Source of the DNA: Hymenobacter aquaticus
GTDB taxonomy: Bacteria > Bacteroidota > Bacteroidia > Cytophagales > Hymenobacteraceae
Reading direction: 5' to 3'
DNA length: 64,000 nt
Assembly (NCBI RefSeq): GCF_004765605.1
Contig: NZ_SRLC01000002.1
Location: 1,240,001-1,304,000 of the forward strand
The notes under the pieces were generated by a model. That model searched no databases, was not told the origin of the DNA, and saw only the letters and a program-made list of their open reading frames with translations. Of the stretch, positions 50,460-58,913 are shown piece by piece; the first letter of the stretch is position 1, and every line of letters starts with the position of its first letter. The translations under genes and the position numbers were made by a program.

Positions 50460-52205
50460 GTGGACAACCGCGCCCTTATCCGTGCTTTCCGCCTCGCCGC
50501 GTCGCTCATGGAGTTGCACGACGAAAACCCGTTCAAGATCCGTGCTTACGAAGGCACCGCCGCCACGCTGGAACGCCTGGAGCTGCCCGTGGCCGACATG
50601 GACCGCACCGGCCTGCCCGACCGGACCGGGCTGAGCAAGACGGCCGCCGCCAAAGTAGCCGAGCTGCTCGACACCGGCACGTTTGAGGAGCTGCGCAAGC
50701 TGCTGGAAATCACCCCGTCCGGGGTGGTGGAGATGCTCAACATCAAAGGCATCGGCCCCAAGAAAATCCGGGCCTTGTGGCGGGAGCTGGGCATCGAAAG
50801 CCCCGAGCAGCTGCGCGACGCCGCCGAGCGGGACGAGGTGAGCAAGCTCAAGGGCTTCGGCAAGAAAACCCAGGATGCGCTGCTGGCCGCCCTGGAGTTC
50901 AACCAGGAAAGCCAGGGCAAGCTGCTGTACCCGCAGGCCGAAACGCTGGCCGAGGACCTGGCCGCCCGCCTGCGCGAGGCCCTGCGCACCGAATCGGTAG
51001 CCGTGGCCGGGGAAGTGCGCCGCCGCCTCGAAATCGTGGAAACCATCGTGCTGGTCGCCGCCACGGCCCAGCCCCGGCAGGCCCACGCGCTGCTCAACGC
51101 GCTGGAAGGCCTCACGCCCGACCCCCAACGCTCGGGCCCCTTCGCCTGGCGCGGCACGGCCACGGCGTCGGGCGTGAAGGTAGAGGTGCACTTGGTCAGC
51201 AAGGAAAACTTCGTGAACCAGCTGTTTCTGCTTTCGGCCACCGAGGCCCACCTTACCGAAGCGCTGACCCCGGGCGGGCGGGCCGGCTCGTTGCGGCAGC
51301 TGGTGAAGCAGGAGAAATTCTACCAGGAAACCGCCATCTACGAAAAGGCCGGCCTGCAGTACGTGGAGCCCGAGCTGCGCGAAGGGCTGGGGGAAATTGC
51401 CCTGGCCGAAGCCAAAAAGCTGCCCCAGCTGCTTACCGACGAAGATTTGCGCGGCTCCCTGCACAACCACAGCACCTATTCCGACGGCAGCCACACCCTG
51501 CGCCAGATGGCCGAGTTTCTGCGCGACCAGGGCTACGAGTACCTGGGCATCTGCGACCATTCGCAGGCCGCCCACTACGCCAACGGTCTGAGCCCCGAGC
51601 GGGTGCGGCAGCAGCAGCGCGAAATCGACCAGCTCAATCAGGAGCTGGCTCCGTTCCGCATCTTCAAGGGCATCGAGAGCGACATTCTCGGCGACGGCTC
51701 GCTGGACTACACCAACGCCGTGCTGGAAAGCTTCGACTTTATCGTGGCCTCGGTGCACTCCAACCTGAAAATGGACGAGCGCAAAGCCACCGAGCGGCTG
51801 CTGCGGGCCATTGCCAACCCCTACACCACCATGCTGGGCCACCCCACCGGACGGCTCTTGCTGCGGCGTGAAGGCTACCCCATCAACCACAAAGCCATTA
51901 TCGACGCCTGCGCCCAGCATGGCGTCATCATCGAAATCAACTCCAACCCCTGGCGCCTCGACCTGGACTGGCGCTGGGTGCGCTACGCCCTCGACCAGGG
52001 CGTGAAGCTCAGCATCAACCCCGACGCGCACCACACCAACGGCTACGCCGACATGCGCTACGGCGTGATGATGGGGCGCAAGGGCGGCCTGACCAAGGAC
52101 ATGACGTTTAACGCGCTGAGCGCCGACGAAATGGCCGCCTACTTTGCCGCGCGCAAGGCCAACATCAAGCCGCCGCTGGAATACAAGGACTCACTGTTCG
52201 GGTAA
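50460..52205 (+). CDS. PolX-family protein with PHP domain; polymerase site degenerate
   Basis: The 581-residue protein has the bacterial PolX order: an 8-kDa-like helical and helix-hairpin-helix region (about 1-145; LNIKGIGPKKI, LKGFGKKT), a nucleotidyltransferase palm (about 155-315) and a C-terminal PHP phosphoesterase (about 330-575). The start is GTG 50460, giving the standard MDNRALIRAFRLAASLMELH. In the palm, the position of the catalytic G-D-x-D is E194-T-I-V197 (after GEVRRRLEIV), so both metal-binding Asp are lost. The PHP site looks intact: LHNHSTYSDGSH (about 335), GICDHS, ASVHSN, GHPTGR, NPDAHH. It is probably a nuclease without polymerase activity. It overlaps the next gene by one base. 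Confidence 0.88.
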   Translation: MDNRALIRAFRLAASLMELHDENPFKIRAYEGTAATLERLELPVADMDRTGLPDRTGLSKTAAAKVAELLDTGTFEELRKLLEITPSGVVEMLNIKGIGPKKIRALWRELGIESPEQLRDAAERDEVSKLKGFGKKTQDALLAALEFNQESQGKLLYPQAETLAEDLAARLREALRTESVAVAGEVRRRLEIVETIVLVAATAQPRQAHALLNALEGLTPDPQRSGPFAWRGTATASGVKVEVHLVSKENFVNQLFLLSATEAHLTEALTPGGRAGSLRQLVKQEKFYQETAIYEKAGLQYVEPELREGLGEIALAEAKKLPQLLTDEDLRGSLHNHSTYSDGSHTLRQMAEFLRDQGYEYLGICDHSQAAHYANGLSPERVRQQQREIDQLNQELAPFRIFKGIESDILGDGSLDYTNAVLESFDFIVASVHSNLKMDERKATERLLRAIANPYTTMLGHPTGRLLLRREGYPINHKAIIDACAQHGVIIEINSNPWRLDLDWRWVRYALDQGVKLSINPDAHHTNGYADMRYGVMMGRKGGLTKDMTFNALSADEMAAYFAARKANIKPPLEYKDSLFG

Positions 52206-53203
52206 TGAAGATTCTGGTAGTCCGCTTTTCCTCTATCGGCGACATTGTCCTGACCACGCCCGTGGTGCGGGCCCTGAAGCAGCAGCTGCCCGGCGCGCAG
52301 GTGCATTACTGTACCAAGCCGGCCTACCGCAGCCTCATCGAGCCCAACCCCTACGTCGATAAGGCCCACTATCTGACCGGCACGCTCACGGAGCTGGTGG
52401 CCGAGCTGCGGCAGGAGCAGTTCGACTTCGTCGTGGACTTGCACAACAACCTGCGCACCAGTATTCTGAAGCTGCGCCTGGGGGTGAAGTCGGCCAGCTT
52501 CGACAAGCTGAACTGGCAAAAGTGGCTGCTGGTAAATGCCAAAGTAGACATGCTGCCGCGGGTGCACATCGTGGAGCGCTACCTGGCCGCCGCCGCCCCG
52601 CTAGGCGTCGTCGACGACCGGCAGGGCCTCGACTACTTCATTCCGCCCGATCAGGAAGTCGACCTGCAGACGCTGCCCGGCGGGTTTCAGCGCGGCTACG
52701 TAGCCTTTGCCATCGGGGCCCAGCACGCCACCAAGCGCCTGCCCACCGAGCGGATCATTGAGCTGTGCGCCCAGCTGCGCCGCCCCATCGTGCTGCTCGG
52801 CGGCCCCGAGGACGAAAGCACCGGCCACATCGTGGAAGAAGCCCTGCGCAACTCGCCCACTCACGCCTTCGCCCAGGCACCGATTTACAACGCCTGCGGC
52901 CATTATTCCCTGAACCAGTCGGCCTCCCTGGTGCGGCAGGCCCAGCTGGTGGTCAGCCACGACACGGGCCTGATGCACATTGCTGCGGCCTTCCACAAGG
53001 AGATTTTCAGCGTGTGGGGCAACACCGTGCCCGAGTTTGGCATGTACCCGTACCGCACCGAGTTTCGGGTACTGGAAGTGCGCGACCTGCCGTGCCGGCC
53101 GTGTTCCAAAATCGGCTACGCCAAATGCCCCCAGGGGCACTTCCGCTGCATGCGCGACATCCGCTTCGACCTGGGCCTGCCACCCACCCAGGATGGCCGG
53201 TAA
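52205..53203 (+). CDS. Glycosyltransferase family 9 (heptosyltransferase-like), second copy
   Basis: The 332-residue enzyme begins MKILVVRFSSIGDIVLTTPV, the usual GT9 start, and has the C-terminal donor-binding segments VAFAIGAQHATKRLPTERI, IVLLGGPEDE and LVVSHDTGLMHIAAAF. Like the GT9 at 41764 it ends in a Cys-rich tail (CRPCSKIGYAKCPQGHFRC). It presumably transfers heptose or a similar sugar during lipopolysaccharide or surface-glycan assembly. Its ATG shares the A of the polX stop (TAATG), so the two are translationally coupled, although a functional link between them is not obvious. Confidence 0.9.
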   Translation: MKILVVRFSSIGDIVLTTPVVRALKQQLPGAQVHYCTKPAYRSLIEPNPYVDKAHYLTGTLTELVAELRQEQFDFVVDLHNNLRTSILKLRLGVKSASFDKLNWQKWLLVNAKVDMLPRVHIVERYLAAAAPLGVVDDRQGLDYFIPPDQEVDLQTLPGGFQRGYVAFAIGAQHATKRLPTERIIELCAQLRRPIVLLGGPEDESTGHIVEEALRNSPTHAFAQAPIYNACGHYSLNQSASLVRQAQLVVSHDTGLMHIAAAFHKEIFSVWGNTVPEFGMYPYRTEFRVLEVRDLPCRPCSKIGYAKCPQGHFRCMRDIRFDLGLPPTQDGR

Positions 53204-53240
53204 GCTGGGCGCCGGATTGGGTTGAAGCGGCGGAAATGCC

Positions 53241-53248
53241 TATCTTTT
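53241..53248 (+). promoter_or_regulatory. Possible -7 box for osmC-like gene
   Basis: TATCTTTT, one mismatch from TAnnTTTG, lies 49 bases before the ATG at 53298. Confidence 0.4.
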
Positions 53249-53297
53249 AGCATTGCTGCCCGCCGGCAGGTGCCGGCCGGGGTTTACTACTTTCGCC

Positions 53298-53753
53298 ATG
53301 TTTCCAGATAAACACGTGCTGGTGCGCGTCGGGGCCGCGGCCTTGCAGGCCGACGTGCAGGCTGGCCGCCATACCTACATTATCGATGAGCCCACCGAGG
53401 TAGGCGGCCAAGACTTGGGCCCCACGCCCTACGATTTGCTGCTTAGTGCGCTGGGGGCCTGCACTGCCATTACCCTGCGCCTGTATGCCAACCAGAAAAA
53501 GTGGCCTCTCGAAGCCATAGAGGTGCGCCTGGCCCACCAGCGCGTGCACGAGCACGACTGTGAACAGTGTGAGCAGCCTGGCCAGATGCTGGAAGAAGTA
53601 ACCAAGGAGCTGCGCCTGATTGGCCCGCTCACCGACGAGCAGCGGCAGCGCCTGGAAGTCATTTCCCAGAAGTGCCCCGTGCAGAAAACCCTGATGAGCG
53701 GCCTGCGCATCACCACGCGGCTGGTGCCCGAAAGCGAATTTCTGCCTTCCTAA
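53298..53753 (+). CDS. OsmC/Ohr-family protein
   Basis: The 151-residue protein belongs to the OsmC family, thiol-dependent peroxidases or related redox proteins. The central LSALGACTAITLRLYANQKK has the first reactive Cys (C54 in GACTA), and the second is in VISQKCPVQKTL. The helix GGQDLGPTPYDLLLSALGAC and the C-terminal strand are typical. The insert HEHDCEQCEQPGQM adds two more cysteines, as in the YhfA-like subgroup. The start at 53298 follows a promoter; the frame to 53253 is rejected. It is followed nine bases later by the zinc-finger gene, so they form an operon. Confidence 0.88.
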   Translation: MFPDKHVLVRVGAAALQADVQAGRHTYIIDEPTEVGGQDLGPTPYDLLLSALGACTAITLRLYANQKKWPLEAIEVRLAHQRVHEHDCEQCEQPGQMLEEVTKELRLIGPLTDEQRQRLEVISQKCPVQKTLMSGLRITTRLVPESEFLPS

Positions 53754-53762
53754 CGGTTCTGA

Positions 53763-54029
53763 ATGATGGCTCTTTGTCAACACCTGGCGGCCCTGGAAAC
53801 CCTGATTCCGGCTGCCGCCTACAGCTGCGCCGAGTGCGTAGCCCTGGACGACACCTGGGTGCACCTGCGCGTGTGCCAGAGCTGCGGCCACGTCGGCTGC
53901 TGCGACTCCTCCAAAAACAAGCACGCCACTAAGCATTTCCGGGCTACCCAGCACCCGGTCGTCATTTCGGCCGAGCCCGGCGAGCAGTGGGCCTGGTGCT
54001 ACAAGGACAGCCAAATGGCCGAATACTAA
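53763..54029 (+). CDS. UBP-type zinc finger protein
   Basis: The 88-residue protein is one ZnF_UBP domain. Zinc ligands are in CQHL, CAEC (about 22-25), CQSCGHVGCCDSS (about 38-50) and HATKHFRATQHP, with the C-terminal WAWCYKD; the usual order is C..H..C..C..C..C..C..H..H. In eukaryotes the domain binds ubiquitin C-termini; in bacteria it occurs stand-alone with unknown partners, often beside redox genes. It starts ATGATG nine bases after the OsmC stop, and no terminator intervenes, so the two are probably translated from one mRNA. Confidence 0.88.
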   Translation: MMALCQHLAALETLIPAAAYSCAECVALDDTWVHLRVCQSCGHVGCCDSSKNKHATKHFRATQHPVVISAEPGEQWAWCYKDSQMAEY

Positions 54030-54144
54030 TAAGCTGAACCCACCCGGGAGTAAGGGTCCATCCTTTTGGTACTGCCTAGCAGAGCTGGCGCACTGAAGTA
54101 GTCCGCCAGTTAAATTCGTCAAAGGAAGTACCGTAACCACCAGC

Positions 54145-54182
54145 AAAAAGCCCAACAGCCGGAGTCCGGGTGTTGGGCTTTT
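54145..54182. terminator. Bidirectional terminator between the zinc-finger gene and serS
   Basis: AAAAGCCCAACA pairs with TGTTGGGCTTTT, with CCGGA/TCCGG continuing inside. Confidence 0.85.
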
Positions 54183-54203
54183 GCACGAGAAATAGCATTT
54201 CGC

Positions 54204-55478
54204 TTAGCCGATTTTGCTGAAGCCGCAGTAGCTGTGCAGCACTTCCGGCAGCCGGATGCCGTCTTCGGTCTGGTTGTTTTCCAGCAGCGCCGCCACGATG
54301 CGGGGCAACGCCAAAGCCGAGCCGTTGAGCGTGTGCAGCAGCTGGGTTTTGTTGTTTTCGCCGCGGTAGCGCAGCTTGAGGCGGTTAGCCTGGTAGGTTT
54401 CAAAGTTCGACGCCGAGCTTACTTCCAGCCAGCGGCCCTGCGCGGCGCTCCACACTTCCAGGTCGAAGGTCAGGGCCGAGGTGAAGCCCATGTCGCCGCC
54501 GCAGAGGCGCAGGATGCGGTAGGGCAGCTCCAGCTTCTGCAGCAGGCCCTCGATGTGGGCCACCATGCCGTCCAGGGCGGCGTAGCTGTGCTCGGGCTGG
54601 GTAATCTGCACGATTTCCACCTTGTCGAATTGGTGCAGGCGGTTGAGGCCGCGCACGTCGGCACCCCACGAGCCGGCCTCGCGGCGGAAGCAGGGAGTGT
54701 AGCCCGTGTTGCGAATCGGCAACTGGTCGGTCGCCACGATTTCGTCACGGTACAGGTTGGTAATCGGCACCTCCGAGGTCGGAATCAGGTAAAGGTTATC
54801 CTGGGCATCGTGGTACATCTGGCCTTCCTTGTCGGGCAGCTGGCCCGTGCCGTAGCCGCTGGCCTCGTTCACCAGAATCGGGGGCTGCACCTCGTCGTAG
54901 CCCGCGTCGCGGGCCTGGTCCAGGAAAAAGTTGATCAGGGCGCGCTGCAGACGGGCTCCCTGACGCTTGTACACCGGAAAGCCCGCGCCCGAAATCTTAT
55001 TGCCCAGCTCGAAGTCGATGATGTCGTACTTCTTGATCAGGTCCCAGTGGGGGAGGGCGCCGGCGGGCAGCTCGGGTTTCATGCCACCCTCGCGCACCAC
55101 TTCGTTATCCTGGGCCGAGCGGCCTTCGGGCACGCTGCTGTGGGGCAGGTTCGGGAGCTTATACAGAATTTGTTGCAGGGCTTCTTCTACTTGCACCAGC
55201 TCCTCGGAGTGGACTTTGGTTTGCTGCTTGAGCTCGGCGGTGCGGGCTTTCAGGGTTTCGGCGCCGGCTTTGTCGCCGCTTTTCATCAGTCCCCCGATCT
55301 GGCGGGCCAGCTCGTTGGCTTCGGCCTGGGCCGAGTCGTGCTCGGTTTGCAGCTGCTTGCGGCGCTGGTCGAGCTGCAGAATGGCGGCCACATCGGCCTC
55401 CGCCGTTTTATAGTGTTTTTTGGCTAGCCCGGCCAGGACCAGCTCGGTATTATCTCGCAGAACAGAAACTTGCAGCAT
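54204..55478 (-). CDS. serS: Serine-tRNA ligase
   Basis: SerS charges tRNA-Ser and also tRNA-Sec. The 424 residues begin with the N-terminal coiled-coil arm (about 25-105; rich in Gln, Glu, Lys) that contacts the tRNA long variable arm. The class II catalytic core (about 130-415) has motif 1 in the VQPPILVNEASGYGTGQLP area, motif 2 in NTGYTPCFRREAGSWGADVR and motif 3 in LNGSALALPRIVAALLENNQ, the last carrying the ATP-binding Arg. The length is standard. A TACTTTTG promoter box (55508-55515) lies 30 bases upstream. Confidence 0.97.
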   Translation of the reverse strand: MLQVSVLRDNTELVLAGLAKKHYKTAEADVAAILQLDQRRKQLQTEHDSAQAEANELARQIGGLMKSGDKAGAETLKARTAELKQQTKVHSEELVQVEEALQQILYKLPNLPHSSVPEGRSAQDNEVVREGGMKPELPAGALPHWDLIKKYDIIDFELGNKISGAGFPVYKRQGARLQRALINFFLDQARDAGYDEVQPPILVNEASGYGTGQLPDKEGQMYHDAQDNLYLIPTSEVPITNLYRDEIVATDQLPIRNTGYTPCFRREAGSWGADVRGLNRLHQFDKVEIVQITQPEHSYAALDGMVAHIEGLLQKLELPYRILRLCGGDMGFTSALTFDLEVWSAAQGRWLEVSSASNFETYQANRLKLRYRGENNKTQLLHTLNGSALALPRIVAALLENNQTEDGIRLPEVLHSYCGFSKIG

Positions 55479-55507
55479 AAGGCAGAAAACGCGGTTTTGA
55501 ACAAGGG

Positions 55508-55515
55508 CAAAAGTA
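55508..55515 (-). promoter_or_regulatory. -7 box for serS
   Basis: On the minus strand TACTTTTG matches TAnnTTTG; the ATG is at 55478. Confidence 0.6.
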
Positions 55516-55946
55516 GGTTTTTTTGCATAGGCTTTCGGATAAAAACACGTTTGTTGTCCCGGTCCGGCTTCGCGCCTACGGCCAGTGGCAGGGGGTTATC
55601 GGTTTGCAGTCAGCTGTTTACCTGGTTAGGGAGCTGAACGGCCCGGCGCGCGGAAGCTTTGGGCCGGGGCGTTGCACCATTTGGGTAAAAAAAATGTATC
55701 CCATTTGGCGGTTCGGGCGTATTACGCTAACATTGCGTAAGCAAGCCGGCCGCTGATGCCGGGTCCGCAGCCATTTCCATTGCGCACGGCCCGATTTATC
55801 CCCAGCGCCTCCCCCTCGTACTTACCCCCCGTTTCATTCCGTACTACTGTGGTTTGCGCCGCCTCGCGGCTGCTTTCATTGCCCGGATTGGCCTGTGTTG
55901 CTTTGTGTCGGTTTCGCCCCGCCCGTTTTTCTCCCAGTTTTAGTGT
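55516..55946 (+). other. Long leader region upstream of rho
   Basis: About 430 bases separate the serS promoter and the rho start. Short frames at 55523-55756 and 55756-55968 lack domains and are rejected. Visible structure: a TTACGC/GCGTAA hairpin (55722-55740), two CATTTGG words around a run of A (55678-55706), and a near-match -7 box TTGCTTTG (55898-55905). A long C-rich, G-poor stretch at 55775-55860 would suit binding by Rho itself; autoregulation is inferred, not shown. Confidence 0.4.
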
Positions 55947-58109
55947 ATGTACAATATTGAAGAGTTGAAGGACCGTCTACTTTCCGAACTCAAGGAAATA
56001 GCGGAAGAGCTGAATGTCGGTAACTTCAAGAAACTCAGCAAGCAGGATCTGATTTACAAGATTCTGGATCAGCAGGCCATCACGCCAGCCGACAAGCTCC
56101 CCAAAAAAATCAAACCAGCCGACGAGCAGCCCGTGGCCGCGCCCTTGGCTTTTTCCGATGTGGCCGTTGCCGCCGCTCCCGCCGAGCTGCCCGCCACCGT
56201 GGCGGTAGCCCCGGCTCCGGCCCGAGCCAACTCGCGGGCCCCGCGCACCACGCCCCCCCGCCGTAATACCGCCGCTCCCGTGGCCGCTGCCGCCGTAGCC
56301 GCCGTGGCGGAAGCCCCGGTAGCCGTAGCAGAACCCGTAGCCGTGGAAGCAGCGGCAGAGCCGGCCGCTCCCGCGGAAGCCACCAGCCGCCCCATCAAAC
56401 CATATCAGCGGCCCGAGCGCCGTTCCCGCTCGGAAGCGCGCAACCGCACGGAGGAAGAGCCGGTTGCCGTTGCGGAGACCGAAGCCGAAAGTCAGAATAA
56501 TCCTACTGCGGAAGTAGAGCCCGCCGCCCCGGCCGAAGCCGTAGCTGCCCCCGAAGCATTGGTGGCCCCGGCCGTAGTGCGCGAGCCTCGCCCCGAGCAG
56601 CTGAACGGGCATCCGCGCGAACAGCGGGAGAGCCGCGACGGTGGCCGCGAGCCGCGCGACTTCCGCGAAAACCGGGAGCCCCGCGAAAACCGCGACGGTG
56701 GCCGCGAGCCGCGGGAAGCCCGCGAGCAGCGCGCCGACGCCCCCCGCGAATACCGCAACGACGTGCCCCGCGAAGGCCGCGACCAGCGCGACGCCCGCCC
56801 CCTGCGCGACACGCCCCGGGAGCAGCGGGAGCCCCGTCCTGAGCGCGAAGGCCGCGAAGGCCGCGAAGGTCGGCGCGAAGACCGGTTTGCCGCCCGCGAC
56901 CAGCAGCGCCAACTGCGGCAGGGTGGCGAAGGCCGCGCCCAGGGTGAGCCCCGCCAGGGCGAGCAGGCCCAGCAGCGCCCCCGCAACGATTTTGACATCG
57001 TTATTCCCAGCGAAGGCACCCTAGAAATGATGCCCGACGGCGGCTACGGCTTCCTCCGGTCGCCGTTCTATAACTACCTCGCCTCGCCCGACGATATTTA
57101 CGTGGCGCCCCAGCAGGTAAAGCAGTTTGCTCTGAAAGCCGGCGACACGGTAAAGTGCACAATTCGCCCGCCGCGGGAAGGGGAGAAGTACTTCGCCCTG
57201 GTGGGCGTGGAAGGCATCAACGGCCGCACGCTGGAGGAAGCCCGGGACCGTATCCCGTTCAGCAACCTCACGCCGCTGTTTGCCGAGGAGCGCCTGAAGC
57301 TCTCGACCAAGTCGAGCCAGCTGAGCACCCGCATTCTGGACTTGTTTGCCCCCATCGGCAAAGGCCAGCGCGGTTTGATCGTGGCCCAGCCCAAAACCGG
57401 TAAAACGGTGCTGCTGCAGGAAATTGCCAACTCGATTTCCGAAAACCACCCCGAAGTTTACCTCATCATCCTGCTGATTGATGAGCGTCCGGAAGAAGTA
57501 ACGGACATGGCCCGCTCGGTGAAAGCCGAGGTGCTGAGCTCCACCTTCGACGAAACGGCCGACCGCCACGTGAAAATTGCCAGCATTGCCCTCGAAAAGG
57601 CCAAGCGCCTCGTGGAGTGCGGGCACGACGTGGTAATTCTGCTCGACTCGATTACCCGCCTGGCCCGCGCCTATAACACGGTGCAGCCGGCTTCGGGCAA
57701 GATCCTGTCGGGTGGTGTGGACGCCAATGCCCTGCACAAGCCCAAGCGCTTCTTCGGCGCGGCCCGCAACGTGGAGAATGGCGGCTCCCTGACCATCATT
57801 GCCACGGCCCTGATTGAAACCGGCTCCAAGATGGACGAGGTTATCTTTGAGGAATTCAAAGGCACCGGCAACATGGAGCTGCAGCTGGACCGCAAGCTGG
57901 CCAACAAGCGCATCTTCCCGGCCATCGACGTGCCGGCCTCCGGTACGCGCCGCGAAGACCTGCTGATGAGCAAGGACGAGCTGAACCGCATCTGGGTGCT
58001 GCGCAAATTCATGGCCGACATGACCGCCTCGGAGGCCATGGAGTTCCTGAAGGACCGCATGAAAGGCACCAAGGACAACGAAGAGTTCCTGCTGTCGATG
58101 AACGGCTAA
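55947..58109 (+). CDS. rho: Transcription termination factor Rho with large Arg/Asp-rich insertion
   Basis: Rho is the hexameric RNA-dependent ATPase that ends transcription. The 720-residue protein is about 300 longer than E. coli Rho (419). The order is: N-terminal Rho_N helix (1-45; MYNIEELKDRLLSELKEIA), an insertion (46-345) that is first Ala/Pro/Val/Glu-rich and then Arg/Glu/Asp/Asn-rich (repeats such as REPRENRDGGREPRE), a cold-shock RNA-binding domain (about 346-420; GGYGFLRSPFYNYLASPDD) and the ATPase. The ATPase has Walker A PKTGKT at 482-487, Walker B VVILLDSITRLARAYN and the GGVDANAL loop. A charged insertion is common in Bacteroidota and Actinobacteria Rho. Confidence 0.95.
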   Translation: MYNIEELKDRLLSELKEIAEELNVGNFKKLSKQDLIYKILDQQAITPADKLPKKIKPADEQPVAAPLAFSDVAVAAAPAELPATVAVAPAPARANSRAPRTTPPRRNTAAPVAAAAVAAVAEAPVAVAEPVAVEAAAEPAAPAEATSRPIKPYQRPERRSRSEARNRTEEEPVAVAETEAESQNNPTAEVEPAAPAEAVAAPEALVAPAVVREPRPEQLNGHPREQRESRDGGREPRDFRENREPRENRDGGREPREAREQRADAPREYRNDVPREGRDQRDARPLRDTPREQREPRPEREGREGREGRREDRFAARDQQRQLRQGGEGRAQGEPRQGEQAQQRPRNDFDIVIPSEGTLEMMPDGGYGFLRSPFYNYLASPDDIYVAPQQVKQFALKAGDTVKCTIRPPREGEKYFALVGVEGINGRTLEEARDRIPFSNLTPLFAEERLKLSTKSSQLSTRILDLFAPIGKGQRGLIVAQPKTGKTVLLQEIANSISENHPEVYLIILLIDERPEEVTDMARSVKAEVLSSTFDETADRHVKIASIALEKAKRLVECGHDVVILLDSITRLARAYNTVQPASGKILSGGVDANALHKPKRFFGAARNVENGGSLTIIATALIETGSKMDEVIFEEFKGTGNMELQLDRKLANKRIFPAIDVPASGTRREDLLMSKDELNRIWVLRKFMADMTASEAMEFLKDRMKGTKDNEEFLLSMNG

Positions 58110-58129
58110 GCTTCGTTGAATTATACCGG

Positions 58130-58164
58130 AAAGCGCCAGTGGAACCTCGTTTCACTGGCGCTTT
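58130..58164. terminator. Terminator after rho
   Basis: AAAGCGCCAGTG pairs with CACTGGCGCTTT, with further weak pairing inside. Confidence 0.8.
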
Positions 58165-58234
58165 CATTTTATGCCGGCCAAACTTTTTCGGTTCTTTGCC
58201 GGTCTTACTGCCTTTGCTGCTGATAACTCACCCG

Positions 58235-58903
58235 ATGGAACAAACTCCCGACTTGCCCGAGCTGCTCTACATTTTCGACCCGCTGTGCGGCTGGTGCTAC
58301 GGCATGAGCCCGGTGGTGGAGCAGGTTCAAAACGAATTTGCCGGCCGAATCACGGTTTCGGTGCTGAGCGGCGGCATGGTGACGGGTCCGAACGTGGGGC
58401 CCATCCGCCACGACTGGGAGTACATCAGCGCGGCGCTGGAGCAGGTCGAGAAAGTGGCCGGCGTCACGTTCGGGGAGCCTTTCCGGCAACTCGGCGCCGA
58501 GGGCAGCCGCATCCAGGACTCGGAGCCGCCGTGCCGGGCCCTGACCGTATTCCGCCAGCTCGACCCCTACCACCAGACGGCCAGCTTTGCCCACGCCTTG
58601 CAGCAGGCCTACTTCCTCCGGGGCCAGGACCTCAACGACCCGGCCACGTACCAGGTACTGGCCGCCGACTTTGGGCTGAACGTGGCCGAGTTTTCGCGCC
58701 GGCTGGCGTTGCCCGAAACCGCCCAGGCGACCCGGCACGAGTTTGCCGCCGTGGCCAAAATCGGGGTGCAGGGCTTCCCGACGACCATTCTGCGGGTTGG
58801 TAACCAGGGCTACCTGCTGGCTCGTGGCTTCATGCCCTACGACGCGTTTGCCGCCAGCATCGAGCAGGCGCTCCAGCAGGCGGCGGCCGAAGGAAACGGC
58901 TAA
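58235..58903 (+). CDS. DsbA family (FrnE-like) oxidoreductase
   Basis: The 222-residue protein is a thioredoxin-fold DsbA/FrnE-type protein without a signal peptide, so it is cytoplasmic. The active-site motif CGWC is in IFDPLCGWCYGMSPVVEQV near residue 18. The helical insertion and the cis-Pro segment GVQGFPTTILRVGN (about 177-190) are typical of FrnE. The protein probably acts in thiol-disulfide exchange during stress. The longer start to 58139 (GTG inside the rho terminator) is rejected. It is tail-to-tail with the lipoprotein gene at 58914, ten bases apart. Confidence 0.87.
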   Translation: MEQTPDLPELLYIFDPLCGWCYGMSPVVEQVQNEFAGRITVSVLSGGMVTGPNVGPIRHDWEYISAALEQVEKVAGVTFGEPFRQLGAEGSRIQDSEPPCRALTVFRQLDPYHQTASFAHALQQAYFLRGQDLNDPATYQVLAADFGLNVAEFSRRLALPETAQATRHEFAAVAKIGVQGFPTTILRVGNQGYLLARGFMPYDAFAASIEQALQQAAAEGNG

Positions 58904-58913
58904 GCGCGGCCGT

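Noticed and set aside
55523..55968. Two short frames upstream of rho
   Set aside because: They have no domain and end inside or overlap the rho start; the region is better read as a leader.
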